Below are positions 10,601 to 18,271 of a stretch of 64,000 nucleotides of DNA, piece by piece; within the stretch, counting starts at the first letter, position 1, and every line of letters starts with the position of its first letter. The notes beneath the pieces were generated by a model. It was not told where the DNA came from. It did not search any database and saw only the letters and a program-made list of their open reading frames with translations. Origin of the DNA: Clostridia bacterium. GTDB lineage: Bacteria; Bacillota; Clostridia; Oscillospirales; CAG-272. Both the position numbers and the translations under genes were made by a program. The DNA is taken from the NCBI GenBank assembly GCA_017443595.1, contig JAFSYU010000041.1, positions 1 to 64,000 on the forward strand. Direction: 5' to 3'.

Positions 10601-10913
10601 CTTTCAAAGCAGGCGAAACGGAGCGTATGGCAAGATACGCCGCCAGCTTCTGCCCGGTCTTGTCCGCGTAGTTATACGATATGCCGCCGTATTTGCGGAA
10701 AACCTCGTCAGCCAGACGCGAAAAACCGTACACGCGCAGCTTAAGCGTAGGTACGTCACGGCAGACGCGCGCGAGCGCCGCCTCCGCGTCAAGCGCTTCC
10801 TGATCCGGCACTATAAGCACGGCGTCGCCGCCGCTTTTGAGCGTTTCTCTTATCTTCTCATACAGAAGTACGGTCTTGCCCGAGCAGGGAGGACCGTATA
10901 TAAATTCTATCAT
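7662..10913 (-). CDS. addB: Helicase-nuclease AddAB, subunit AddB
   Basis: Partner of AddA; its helicase-like fold reads Chi-type sites and its nuclease domain cuts the opposite strand. The 1083-residue protein has a Walker A GPPCSGKT (residues 7-14) and a C-terminal nuclease with TGTIDRVD (about 896-903) and LADYKTGD (about 917-924). The cysteines of the structural iron-sulfur cluster are visible: one in FTDCAFAHCC (about 756) and three in the C-terminal VPCDYCPYINIC (about 1060-1071). Length and features are normal for the family. The start overlaps the helicase gene stop by 4 nt (ATGA), showing coupling to the upstream module. Confidence 0.96.
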   Translation of the reverse strand: MIEFIYGPPCSGKTVLLYEKIRETLKSGGDAVLIVPDQEALDAEAALARVCRDVPTLKLRVYGFSRLADEVFRKYGGISYNYADKTGQKLAAYLAIRSVSPALKVYGKTNAADGSLLGSVLSEIKEFKRQGVDLKELEEASKTVDSKALKDKLDDLSLIIPAYDTILKKSGDDPDNELTRMYRMLSERGGMPDADIFIDSFISFTGVQMKIIELFMRTCKSVTVTFGIPAPAGSDNKYDLLSPVYDSEKRLSAAASRCGGFDRTILDKSYVSPCMSALEKGLRTGEISAVKADDNVRFFRAHTAFDEAEFVASDIAKKLRSGCRCRDIAILCSSVSSWRGITDAALEKYKIPYFISVRENAAQKALFRLIISALHVCINNFRTKDVSSYIKTGLLRVGSDPLDMFDDYITRRNIRGVKAFTVDFTGSPYSYGAPDEHDERAVKRLSTVNEVRAAVITPLYDLYAELQDCGDAKGISKAIVRLLQRIEITETLGKLVSDAKANGDTAEAETVSQLWDVFVSISTQLCTVCGDIPMNAAVYTQLFETVLSDTDIGRIPTSTDQVVIGESGMLRVHNVKHVYLMGCNEGEFPSSVTDTGIFSDDERQKINDAGILLEGTSDKENERKIYDFYRCATSSSESAAFSYSVSTAEGKEKYPCHLITEIQRIFPDAKTVSELSVYDIAASAESAYEYYAANKDTKEGRMIKKLLLTDTENAEKAKLLDTPIVSHNEKLGKETAKKLIPGSVKLSPTRLSSFTDCAFAHCCKYFLKLEPDNAVGFNAKEFGSFVHYVLKRLIDERMKGELPERPDEKQLSDAVDKYVKEYCGIYLRIDADSDGMGRFRASVRKLKKCTVKVADDILKELAAGRFTPVATELKISDSFGMTPYAIELPNGKKAYLTGTIDRVDAYKHNGKTYIKLADYKTGDVKFDLSALAEADKTVQLFAYMLTVCTSAGMFDDPTPAALFYMETVPDQPVLEGSGAAPDGAVLNRGGIALSDQDILDALEPGMDKKGGSIYKTSAGGMVFAAPEQMTAVFDEVKTAIADAAERMCEGDASVTEKQNKVPCDYCPYINICRRTDKKTQRRS

Positions 10914-13213
10914 GATTTGCTCCTGTTTTTCTGAAACTCTTCTTCCTCTTGTTTCATCTCTCTGGTACGCGGTATCATCTCGTCCGTGCGGAGCCTGTCT
11001 GCCGCGTACGCGAGCCGCAGAAGCTCTCCCGGAACGTAGTCGTCATATTTTTCAAACACGGGCGATTCGGATTTTGAAATAAGGCTTTCCTTATCCACAC
11101 CGTCTTTGCATATGTTATAAAGTCTGTTTGTCAGTTTTTTTATATCGTCGCCCTCGTATCTGAACGTGATAAAACAACAGCCTTCAAATTCAACGTTTGA
11201 AATATTAAGAGCAGCCGCGTTTTTTACAAGCGTTTTGCGCAAAGTCCTGAAAGAACGCGAGCCGAGCCACGGGAACATACAGTAGGTCATGCCGCCGAGC
11301 GATACGACAGAATGATCGAGCATCCCCGTATTTTTCGCAATATGGCGCGCCACGGCAAGACGCTTTGCCGCGTTCGGTTTAAGGTACGGATAGACCGTGT
11401 CTTCAGAGAGGACTTTTCTCATCCTCTGCAGTATTTTAGTGTGTATCTCGCCGTAATCGCCGGGCCAGGAGATCTCCATTTTGCCTTTTACGGGTTTGAC
11501 GTATATCAGCTTTCTGCCGATGTCAAGCTCCGTAACCTCCCAGACTCTGCCGGCAAGCGCGAAGCGCTCGCCCACGGGCGGCGGCGTGGTTATCGTGCCT
11601 ATTTCATCCGATTCACAGCGCACGGAATAATTCTCCGTGTCCTTAAAAACCGCGTAGAATTTGAACGAGTTGGTAAGACGCTCGCCTTTAAGGCCTACTA
11701 TGAGCGTTTTTTCCTCCGTCTGCTCCAGATAATCTTCTTTCAGCATTGAGATAAGCAGCGTTTTGTAATGCTCTTTCGGCACTTTTGCAAACGGCGGCAT
11801 TGAAAGTATCCTGTCCGCCAGCGCTTTCGGCGACAGCTCGCCGGACGAGGCTAAAACCGACAGCGTCTGCTGGAACAAAAGCGAAAACGGCAGAGTTTTT
11901 GTCGCGGGCGGCTCTATAAAGCGTTCTTCGATATAAAGCTGTATTATGGCTATGGCGCGTATCAGCTCCCACGGTATCAGCTGCGGTAAAGGCGTGTCGG
12001 GCAGCGGGTCTTCCTCACGGAATATCATGAACATTTCCGGCGGTTCTCCGCGTCTGCCGCTCCTGCCGAGACGCTGTAAGAATGACGAAACGGAGTGCGG
12101 CGATTCTATCTGAACTATCCTCTGCAGTCTGCCTATATCTATTCCGAGCTCAAGCGTGACCGTCGCGCAGGTGACAAGATTGCCGTATTCGTCGCTTTTA
12201 AGCTTCGCCTCGGCTTCCTCGCGTAAAGAAGCGGACAGATTGCCGTGATGTATCAGGAAAATATCCGGCTCGCGCCTGTTTTCCGCTATCTGACGCAGAG
12301 TCGCGGTTATGTATTCCGTCTCCTCTCTGGAATTGGAGAAAACGAGAGCTTTTTTATCCTTTACGCAGTCGTAAATATATTCGTATCCCGCGTCGATCAC
12401 CGATCTTTGAGCGGCTTTCGAGGGCTTTGTTACGGGCACGTTTTTATCGGTAAACGGGTCGGGCGTGCCGTCCGCGGCTACTGTCTGATCGGCTGAAGCG
12501 TTCTGTATGAAAAAGTGTTCAAGTGCGAGCTTCCAGGACACTCTGCCCTCTTCGGGCTTAGGCGCGTCGCAGTCTCTGCCTGATCCGCCGCAGAGCCATT
12601 TTTTCGCCGCCTCAACGTCGCCCACCGTTGCGGATAAGCCTATCCTGCGCACGTCGCGCGCTATGAGCCGGCTTATGCGGCTGAGTTGACAGATTATCTG
12701 GTTTCCGCGGTCCGTCCCCGTGAGCGTGTGTATCTCGTCTATTATTATAAATCGCAGATCGGAAAACAGGCGGACTATGTCGTTGCTTCTGTTCATCAGC
12801 ATGCTTTCAAGCGATTCCGGCGTGATCTGCAAAATCCCTTTAGGATCGTTCAACAGCTTGTTTTTGTGTGAAAAAGATACGTCGCCGTGCCAGTGGAAAA
12901 CGGGTATCCCGCTTTCGTCAAGCAGCTCGTCCATGCGTATGAACTGGTCGTTTATAAGGCTTTTAAGCGGAGCGATATAAAGCACCGCTACGCTTTGAGA
13001 AGGGTCTTCTTCAAGCATTGAGAGTATGGGAAAAAACGCAGCTTCCGTCTTTCCCGACGCGGTGGACGACGTTATGAGCAGGTTGTTTTCCGTTTCAAAA
13101 ATGACCTTTGCCGCTTCAAGCTGAACGGAACGCAGATTTTCCCAGCCGTGACGGTAGATGAAGTCGCGTATGAACGGGGAATACCTGTAGAAAATATCGT
13201 TTTCGTTACTCAT
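10910..13213 (-). CDS. Lhr-like superfamily 2 helicase (BrxHI/BrxHII-like)
   Basis: A 767-residue DEAD/DEAH-box helicase. Motifs in order: Walker A TASGKT (51-56), DEIH (about 158), SAT in LSATVGD (about 198), and motif VI GRSGRRG (about 385-391) within a stretch typical of Lhr-core enzymes (TLELGIDIG, FLQRLGRSGRRG). The region after motif VI (GERFALAGRVWEV...) also matches the Lhr-type C-terminal extension. Lhr-like helicases occur in BREX systems (BrxHI, BrxHII) as well as in repair. It overlaps the ATPase stop by 1 nt (TGATG) and addB by 4 nt. The likely role is DNA unwinding alongside the ATPase; direct function is unknown. Confidence 0.85.
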   Translation of the reverse strand: MSNENDIFYRYSPFIRDFIYRHGWENLRSVQLEAAKVIFETENNLLITSSTASGKTEAAFFPILSMLEEDPSQSVAVLYIAPLKSLINDQFIRMDELLDESGIPVFHWHGDVSFSHKNKLLNDPKGILQITPESLESMLMNRSNDIVRLFSDLRFIIIDEIHTLTGTDRGNQIICQLSRISRLIARDVRRIGLSATVGDVEAAKKWLCGGSGRDCDAPKPEEGRVSWKLALEHFFIQNASADQTVAADGTPDPFTDKNVPVTKPSKAAQRSVIDAGYEYIYDCVKDKKALVFSNSREETEYITATLRQIAENRREPDIFLIHHGNLSASLREEAEAKLKSDEYGNLVTCATVTLELGIDIGRLQRIVQIESPHSVSSFLQRLGRSGRRGEPPEMFMIFREEDPLPDTPLPQLIPWELIRAIAIIQLYIEERFIEPPATKTLPFSLLFQQTLSVLASSGELSPKALADRILSMPPFAKVPKEHYKTLLISMLKEDYLEQTEEKTLIVGLKGERLTNSFKFYAVFKDTENYSVRCESDEIGTITTPPPVGERFALAGRVWEVTELDIGRKLIYVKPVKGKMEISWPGDYGEIHTKILQRMRKVLSEDTVYPYLKPNAAKRLAVARHIAKNTGMLDHSVVSLGGMTYCMFPWLGSRSFRTLRKTLVKNAAALNISNVEFEGCCFITFRYEGDDIKKLTNRLYNICKDGVDKESLISKSESPVFEKYDDYVPGELLRLAYAADRLRTDEMIPRTREMKQEEEEFQKNRSKS

Positions 13214-14580
13214 CAGATCTGTATGTCCTCACTGTTGAAATCAAAATCGTTTTTGTTGTAGCCGGTCGGCTCCGGCTCGTTCAGTTCGTCGGGGTCAGTG
13301 TCGCCGTGGGCGAGCTTTACCGCGCCGCCGTTTATGAGTTTTGACGCGTCCGCTTCGGGATTCTGCATCAGGATGTTCAAAAGCGAAATGTAGTCGCGTA
13401 TTATCTCGCGCGGCGTTATCATCGTGTCGGCGCCCGCGCGGGACAGGCAGAGCTTCAAAAACTCCTGCTGTTCTTCATCCGTTATGCGCGGCGTGATATT
13501 GTAATACTGCGAATGCAGCCGCGTCAGACGCACGGTCAGCGCGTAAAGTTCCCCGTCGGAGAGGCGGCGCAGTCTTATTACCGGACCTATCAGGTTTTTG
13601 AATCCTCCGTCGGCAAAGCGGCTGTCGTACAGGCGGCTTTTCAGCGCTTCGTAGCTGTACAGACCGCGCCTGCCGTCTTCCAGAAACTGCGGCGTGCCGC
13701 CTAAAATAAGCTCAAGCCCTTCTGATTTGTTTTGCAGCGCGTCGTTATACATGGTGAGTATTTTCTCGTAGTTGTTTTCGCGGCTTACGCGGTTCGGGAT
13801 CTTATACAGATTCACACATTCGTCTATCATGACCACAAAGCCTTTGTAACCGGTCTTGCGGAAGAAAACGGCGTATAATTTGATATAATCGTACCAGTTG
13901 TCGTCGTCAATTATAGACGATACGCCAAAGATCTTTTTCGCTTCCGTCTTCGTCGTGAATTCACCGCGCAGCCAGCGCATACACGCGCTCATCATAAGCT
14001 CGTCGTCAGATATGTAAGCGCGGTAAAAGCGCGAGATGACGAGAGCAAAATCAAAGCCGCCGACCTGGGATTCAATAGAGCGGACGACGTCGAAAAGGCG
14101 CTTGTCCATCTGTTTGTAAAACTCCGCGGATCCGGCTTCAAAACCGTCTGATACCGTCTGCGACTGCAGATCCGAGAGCCATTTTGTGATGATCACGCGC
14201 AGAGCGCCGCCGTCGGGCGAGGATCTGCAGGCGAGATTGCGCATAAGCTCGCAGTATGTCGCCCTGCCCGTGCCTTTCGATCCGCTGAAACGGCGCTCCG
14301 GCGAAAGATCCGCGTCCGCGGTCACAAAGCCGCGCTCAACGGCGTAGCCGCGTATGAGCTGCAGCAAAAAGCTCTTGCCCGAGCCGTATTTGCCTATTAT
14401 GAAACGCATGGCGGAGCCGCCTTCCGCGACGTTCTGCAAGTCGTCCAGCACCGCGCCGGCTTCTTCTTCGCGTCCAATGGCGATGTAAGGCGCGCCGCTC
14501 CTCGGTACGACACCCGCCGCAAGAGACGACAAAAGCGAAGAAAGTATTCTTTTAGGTATTTTGATTTCGTTCTGTTCCAT
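13213..14580 (-). CDS. BrxD-like P-loop ATPase (DUF2791 type)
   Basis: A 455-residue ATPase of the family that includes BREX BrxD (DUF2791, BREX P-loop). Visible are Walker A GKYGSGKS (63-70), Walker B VVMIDECVN (about 248-256) and the sensor-like LILGGTPQFLED (about 295-306). I start it at MEQNEI (14580), 13 nt after the TerB gene stop with TAAGG upstream; an in-frame extension to 14625 would overlap the TerB gene and lacks a good ribosome site. Family members are thought to be DNA-associated ATPases in defence or repair loci. No pglX, pglZ or brxC is present nearby, so this is not a full BREX system. Confidence 0.8.
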   Translation of the reverse strand: MEQNEIKIPKRILSSLLSSLAAGVVPRSGAPYIAIGREEEAGAVLDDLQNVAEGGSAMRFIIGKYGSGKSFLLQLIRGYAVERGFVTADADLSPERRFSGSKGTGRATYCELMRNLACRSSPDGGALRVIITKWLSDLQSQTVSDGFEAGSAEFYKQMDKRLFDVVRSIESQVGGFDFALVISRFYRAYISDDELMMSACMRWLRGEFTTKTEAKKIFGVSSIIDDDNWYDYIKLYAVFFRKTGYKGFVVMIDECVNLYKIPNRVSRENNYEKILTMYNDALQNKSEGLELILGGTPQFLEDGRRGLYSYEALKSRLYDSRFADGGFKNLIGPVIRLRRLSDGELYALTVRLTRLHSQYYNITPRITDEEQQEFLKLCLSRAGADTMITPREIIRDYISLLNILMQNPEADASKLINGGAVKLAHGDTDPDELNEPEPTGYNKNDFDFNSEDIQI

Positions 14581-14593
14581 ATCCGTGACCTTA

Positions 14594-16234
14594 TTATATC
14601 TTATCCAATGCACCGGAAACGTCACATAAATAGTCTTCTATGATATTTCCGTTATCGATTATTATATCGTTCGTGTATTCATATGCAAGATCGTTTACGT
14701 CCGATACGACGGCTTCTTCCATCAAAGCGTTTTCGCGGCAGAAACGGCGTGCTTCCGCCGGGCCATCTTTGCATAACCGTCTGAGGTACTCCAGCGCGTG
14801 CGGCGGCAGCGAGCCGCAAAGCAGCTCGTACGGCGTTTTTTCAGCGCTTTGAGCGACGTTGTTTTCCGTTGTATCGAAAAAAACGCCGGCGCTGACTTCG
14901 TTTGATCCCGGATCAGTGACGCTGCTTTCGGTAAAGTCAGCGCTTGCCGCCGCCTCGTCTTCGACAAGGCGTTTAGTAAGCTCCCATGAGGAAAGCTCTA
15001 TTTCCGCGGCGGATGCGGGATCGAATCCGGTATCTTTCGCCTCGTAAAGCTCGTATCGTATGGCCTCCTCCGGTGTGACGCGCTTTACCCGCTTCTGCGT
15101 CTGCGGCGGTAGATTTGCCGCGTAGTATTCCTTCATCACGGCGACGGTCTCTTTAGACAGACCGGCTTCGGACAGTCTGCTTTTTATACCGAGAGCGGCT
15201 CTTATATTGTTTTCCGCGCATTTTACAAGGCTCGTTATAATACCTCTGAATCTGTATGAGCGGTTGAGTGAAAGATACTCCGCGTCAATGCGGCATTTCG
15301 TTCCGCTTACGCATAAAGCGCCGTTGTACGCCGTGCGGCTCACGCACGTTTTTTGCAGGTTGGGCTCGCCGTCCTTGACGTTTTCCGTCTTTTCTATCGT
15401 GTATATAACGGAGCGTATCAGATGAGCGTCAAATATGCTTTTTGTTTTGGGACCGTACGCCGCGGAGTCCGTATAGTTGTATTTGTTGTTTCTGATTATC
15501 AGGTCGCGCATGGCGGTGTCGTGCACGTTTTCCCGGCTTTTTATATAAAACTCGCGCAGAGAAACGACGGTCATAAGATCGGATAAAACGTCGTCCGGCA
15601 GTTCGTTAGGCGGCGGAAGACGGTGGATAAGGCAGAAATCGCATATCCATTCACCCAAATATCTGTCAAGACTGCTGAAGCTGTTTCTGTACCCGTTAAG
15701 TACGGAGCACATGGCGGACAGACGTTTTTCAGGAGTTGAGACGTCTTCAAGGTTGATAAGTTCGTATAAATAAAGGAATATATAACTGTAATCGGTCTTT
15801 ATGAAATTGCCGTGCGATACCTGTCTGCGCCAGTAAAGATAAAACCGCAGCTGATCTATGTTCATTTGATTGTACTGCGGTAAATACGAGAAGAAGGGAA
15901 CGAACGGTGCCTCGTCGCATTTAACGCGGTAGTATTTATGCGCGTCCTGTAAAAATCTGTTGTAAAACGAGTAGTCCGACGGCCATTTGCATATTCTGAC
16001 GGACAATATCAAAGAATCTTCCGGCTGATATTCAAGTATCACTTCGGAATGTTTTTCGGGCGCTCCGTTTTTTTTGTCGCGGGCGGGGATAATGTATTTT
16101 TTGCTCTCCGTCGCCTCGCCGAAAGTAAGCTTTACGGCGTCCGTCGCGGACGGCGATACGTTTTTTATTTCGGGATGTTTTCTTTTAGGCGTTATCTCGG
16201 GCAGATCCCAGAAATCGTCGCGTTCCTCCGGCAT
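14594..16234 (-). CDS. TerB-N / TerB-C domain protein
   Basis: A 546-residue cytoplasmic protein. The TerB-N domain is recognisable from residue 60 to about 250 (QLRFYLYWRRQ at 128-138, YIFLYLYELIN at 151-161). The last about 75 residues, with FCRENALMEEAVVSDVNDL, fit the TerB-C domain that usually ends these proteins. A classic central TerB metal-binding domain is not evident. TerB-N/TerB-C proteins have been linked by comparative genomics to Ter stress systems and to DNA-processing gene sets. It is first in the five-gene operon ending in addA; AAAGGGGG precedes the ATG. Confidence 0.82.
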   Translation of the reverse strand: MPEERDDFWDLPEITPKRKHPEIKNVSPSATDAVKLTFGEATESKKYIIPARDKKNGAPEKHSEVILEYQPEDSLILSVRICKWPSDYSFYNRFLQDAHKYYRVKCDEAPFVPFFSYLPQYNQMNIDQLRFYLYWRRQVSHGNFIKTDYSYIFLYLYELINLEDVSTPEKRLSAMCSVLNGYRNSFSSLDRYLGEWICDFCLIHRLPPPNELPDDVLSDLMTVVSLREFYIKSRENVHDTAMRDLIIRNNKYNYTDSAAYGPKTKSIFDAHLIRSVIYTIEKTENVKDGEPNLQKTCVSRTAYNGALCVSGTKCRIDAEYLSLNRSYRFRGIITSLVKCAENNIRAALGIKSRLSEAGLSKETVAVMKEYYAANLPPQTQKRVKRVTPEEAIRYELYEAKDTGFDPASAAEIELSSWELTKRLVEDEAAASADFTESSVTDPGSNEVSAGVFFDTTENNVAQSAEKTPYELLCGSLPPHALEYLRRLCKDGPAEARRFCRENALMEEAVVSDVNDLAYEYTNDIIIDNGNIIEDYLCDVSGALDKI

Positions 16235-16272
16235 GCCAAAGCCCCCTTTCCGTGAAAATCGTTTATCATATC

Positions 16273-16301
16273 ATTCTAACATTAAAATGGAATATTGTCA
16301 A
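16273..16301 (-). promoter_or_regulatory. Promoter for the TerB-ATPase-helicase-addBA operon
   Basis: On the minus strand TTGACA (16296-16301), 17-bp spacer, TAGAAT (16273-16278) with TGT before the -10. It lies about 40 nt before the TerB-N start. No other convincing promoter or terminator is seen between the five genes, so addBA are likely read from here. Confidence 0.8.
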
Positions 16302-16345
16302 TAATTTTACGCCAAAAACACGTGTAAAAAAATATTGAAAAGGTA

Positions 16346-16374
16346 TTGACAAACAAATTTATTTATGATATAAT
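16346..16374 (+). promoter_or_regulatory. Promoter for the tRNA-Thr/tRNA-Tyr transcript
   Basis: TTGACA (16346-16351), 17-bp spacer, TATAAT (16369-16374), with TGA before the -10: full consensus, about 45 nt before the tRNA-Thr 5' end. It is divergent from the promoter of the TerB operon. Confidence 0.9.
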
Positions 16375-16417
16375 AGCACCCGTCGCAGATGAACGGCAGT
16401 AATTGGCGACACACAAT

Positions 16418-16492
16418 GCTGGTGTGGCTCAATGGCAGAGCAGCTGATTTGTAATCAGCAGGTTGATGGTTCGACTCCGTTCACCAGCTCCA
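16418..16492 (+). tRNA. tRNA-Thr (anticodon TGT)
   Basis: A 75-nt cloverleaf with acceptor arms GCTGGTG/CACCAGC, anticodon stem GCTGA/TCAGC around loop TTTGTAA (anticodon TGT), T-loop GTTCGACTC, and an encoded CCA end. All arms pair. Confidence 0.96.
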
Positions 16493-16495
16493 TAA

Positions 16496-16580
16496 GGGGG
16501 AATTCCCGAGCGGCCAAAGGGGGCAGACTGTAAATCTGTTGTCACTGACTTCGGTGGTCCGAATCCACCTTCCCCCACCA
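16496..16580 (+). tRNA. tRNA-Tyr (anticodon GTA)
   Basis: An 85-nt class II tRNA with acceptor arms GGGGGAA/TTCCCCC, anticodon loop CTGTAAA (anticodon GTA), a long variable arm (GTCACTGACTTCGGTGG region), T-loop GGTCCGAATCC and encoded CCA. It is 3 nt after tRNA-Thr in the same transcript. Confidence 0.96.
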
Positions 16581-16586
16581 GAAAAA

Positions 16587-16610
16587 TCCGTCCGAAAGGA
16601 CGGAGTTTTC
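16587..16610 (+). terminator. Intrinsic terminator after the tRNA genes
   Basis: Hairpin TCCGTCC-GAAA-GGACGGA followed by GTTTTC, 7 nt after the tRNA-Tyr CCA end. Confidence 0.85.
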
Positions 16611-16760
16611 AATGAAGTCGCCCCTATCGGGGCTAATGAAGAAATGAAGACGCTTCGCTAATGAAGACGCTCCTGCGGAGCTAATTAAGGAACGGGGGCG
16701 ACTTCGCTTCATTAGTGAGCGAAGCGAACGTCTTCATTAGGGCATAAGCCCGTCTTCATT
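16611..16760. repeat. Intergenic two-armed hairpin array B (linker AATGAAG)
   Basis: Small GC hairpins are separated by a constant linker. Direct copies of AATGAAG lie at 16611, 16635, 16643 and 16660; inverted copies CTTCATT lie at 16707, 16732 and 16754. Inserts include GCCCC-TAT-CGGGGC, GCTCC-TGC-GGAGC and GGGC-ATAA-GCCC. The linker orientation flips about half way, so the whole block can also fold on itself. No ORF is supported. It sits between the tRNA terminator and the next promoter. Confidence 0.8.
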
Positions 16761-16784
16761 AAACTCTCATTCTCTCATTTCTCC

Positions 16785-16813
16785 TTGACATATTTATTTG
16801 AATATGATATTAT
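16785..16813 (+). promoter_or_regulatory. Promoter for the hydrolase-GNAT-ABC-methyltransferase operon
   Basis: TTGACA (16785-16790), 17-bp spacer, TATTAT (16808-16813) with TGA before it. The leader is about 50 nt and has a short GACC..GGTC hairpin before the ribosome site. Confidence 0.85.
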
Positions 16814-16868
16814 AATATCGATTTTCACTTGACCGCCGAGGCAGGTCTTCACGGGAGGCAGAAACAAA

Positions 16869-17768
16869 ATGAAATGCGTATTATATATCCACGGAAAAGG
16901 CGGGGCGGCTGCCGAATGTGAGTTTTACAAGCCGCTTTTTGAGGGCTGCGACGTTATCGGGCTTGATTATAAGACTTTCACGCCGTGGCAGACCGGCGCG
17001 GAGATACGCGAAGAGGTCTTATCACTTAAGAAAAAATACGAAAGTATTATAATCATCGCCAACAGTATAGGCGCTTTTTTCTGTATGAACGCGGGTATAG
17101 ACGGACTTATTGAAAAAGCGTATTTCATATCTCCGGTAGTTAATATGGAAAAGCTTATACTCGGCATGATGCGTCAGTCGAACGTAACGGAGGACGAGCT
17201 TAAGGAAAAAGGCGTTATCGGTGATCTGTCGTGGGAATATCTGTGCTACGTAAGAGAGCATCCGCTGAAATGGGACGCGCCGACGCATATCATATACGGT
17301 GAAAACGACATTCTTGTACCGTATGAAGCGGTAAAGGCTTTTGCGGAAAAGCACGGCGCTTCGCTATATGTCATGAAAGGCGGCGAGCACTGGTTCCATA
17401 CCGACGAGCAGATGGATTTTATAAGGAGGAGTATTATGAAAAACAATATTGCGTACTGCGGGCTTGACTGCGAAAAATGCGAGGCGTATATCGCAACGAA
17501 AAACAACGATAACGCGCTTCGGCAAAAGGTCGCAAAGCTGTGGTCCGAACTGAACGGCGTGTCGATAACGCCGGATATGATAAACTGCGAAGGCTGCAGG
17601 GCAGACGGGGTGAAAACGCCTTTTTGCGAATCATTATGTCGGATACGTCAGTGCGGACTTGAAAAGAAATATAATACGTGCGGAGACTGCGCGCAGCTCG
17701 AAAGCTGTGAAAAAGTCGGTATGATAATAAAAAACAACGCGGAAGCGCTGGATAATTTAAAAAAGTGA
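16869..17768 (+). CDS. Alpha/beta hydrolase fused to a DUF3795 domain, with an internal start
   Basis: Residues 1-189 form an alpha/beta-hydrolase-like domain (YIHGKGG near the start, IIANSIGAFF with a serine nucleophile-elbow-like turn at about 63-72, and a terminal GEHWFHT histidine region). Residues 190-299 are a cysteine-rich DUF3795 domain (YCGLDCEKCEAY, CEGCRADG, CGDCAQLESC) of unknown function, possibly zinc-binding. At residue 190 there is an ATG (17436) preceded by AAGGAGGAG at ideal spacing, so the DUF3795 part may also be made alone. It looks like two adjacent genes whose separating stop was lost. GGGAGG precedes the first ATG. Confidence 0.75.
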   Translation: MKCVLYIHGKGGAAAECEFYKPLFEGCDVIGLDYKTFTPWQTGAEIREEVLSLKKKYESIIIIANSIGAFFCMNAGIDGLIEKAYFISPVVNMEKLILGMMRQSNVTEDELKEKGVIGDLSWEYLCYVREHPLKWDAPTHIIYGENDILVPYEAVKAFAEKHGASLYVMKGGEHWFHTDEQMDFIRRSIMKNNIAYCGLDCEKCEAYIATKNNDNALRQKVAKLWSELNGVSITPDMINCEGCRADGVKTPFCESLCRIRQCGLEKKYNTCGDCAQLESCEKVGMIIKNNAEALDNLKK

Positions 17769-18271
17769 AAAAAGAAATACTAACAAAAAGACTGCGCCTG
17801 TCCGGGATAAGAGAAGAAGACAAGACCGATCTTATAAGAATTCTTTCCGATGATGAGGTCGGAAAAACTTATATGGTCCCGGATATGAGCGGAAAAGAAA
17901 CGAAGGACAAACTGTTTGACCGTTTCCGCGAGTTGTCGCAGTCGGACGACCGGTTTATGTACGGCATTTTCCTTCAAAACCGGCTGATCGGATTTATACA
18001 CGAGGTAGAAAACAAAGACGGCGAGGTTGAACTCGGCTACGTTATAGATCCGGCGCATAAGGGAAACGGCTACGCGTCGGAAGCTCTTGCCGCGTCCGCC
18101 AAAGCGCTTTTCGAAAAAGGGTATAAAGCCGTTACCGCGGGCGCGTTTGAGGAAAACCCGGCGTCGTTGCGCGTTATGGAAAAGTGCGGCATGAAACCGA
18201 CCGGTCAGACGGAAGATATCGAATACCGCGGTACAACGCATAAATGCATATATATGAAGGTTGAAAAATAA
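17765..18271 (+). CDS. GNAT-family N-acetyltransferase
   Basis: A 168-residue acetyl-CoA-dependent acetyltransferase of the RimJ/RimL-like branch. The opening LTKRLRLSGIREED, the acetyl-CoA loop (YVIDPAHKGNGYASEAL, about residues 97-113) and the later ENPASLRVMEKCGM stretch (about 134-147) are diagnostic. The substrate cannot be told. It uses a GTG start that overlaps the previous stop by 4 nt (GTGA). Confidence 0.88.
   Translation: MKKEILTKRLRLSGIREEDKTDLIRILSDDEVGKTYMVPDMSGKETKDKLFDRFRELSQSDDRFMYGIFLQNRLIGFIHEVENKDGEVELGYVIDPAHKGNGYASEALAASAKALFEKGYKAVTAGAFEENPASLRVMEKCGMKPTGQTEDIEYRGTTHKCIYMKVEK

Noticed and set aside
4199..16234. Complete BREX system
   Set aside because: Only BrxD-like and Lhr-helicase-like genes are present; there is no pglX methyltransferase, pglZ, brxC, brxA or brxB in the window.
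16235..16868. Integration site or prophage border at the tRNA genes
   Set aside because: Both tRNAs are intact, no integrase is nearby and no direct repeat of a tRNA 3' end was seen in the window.
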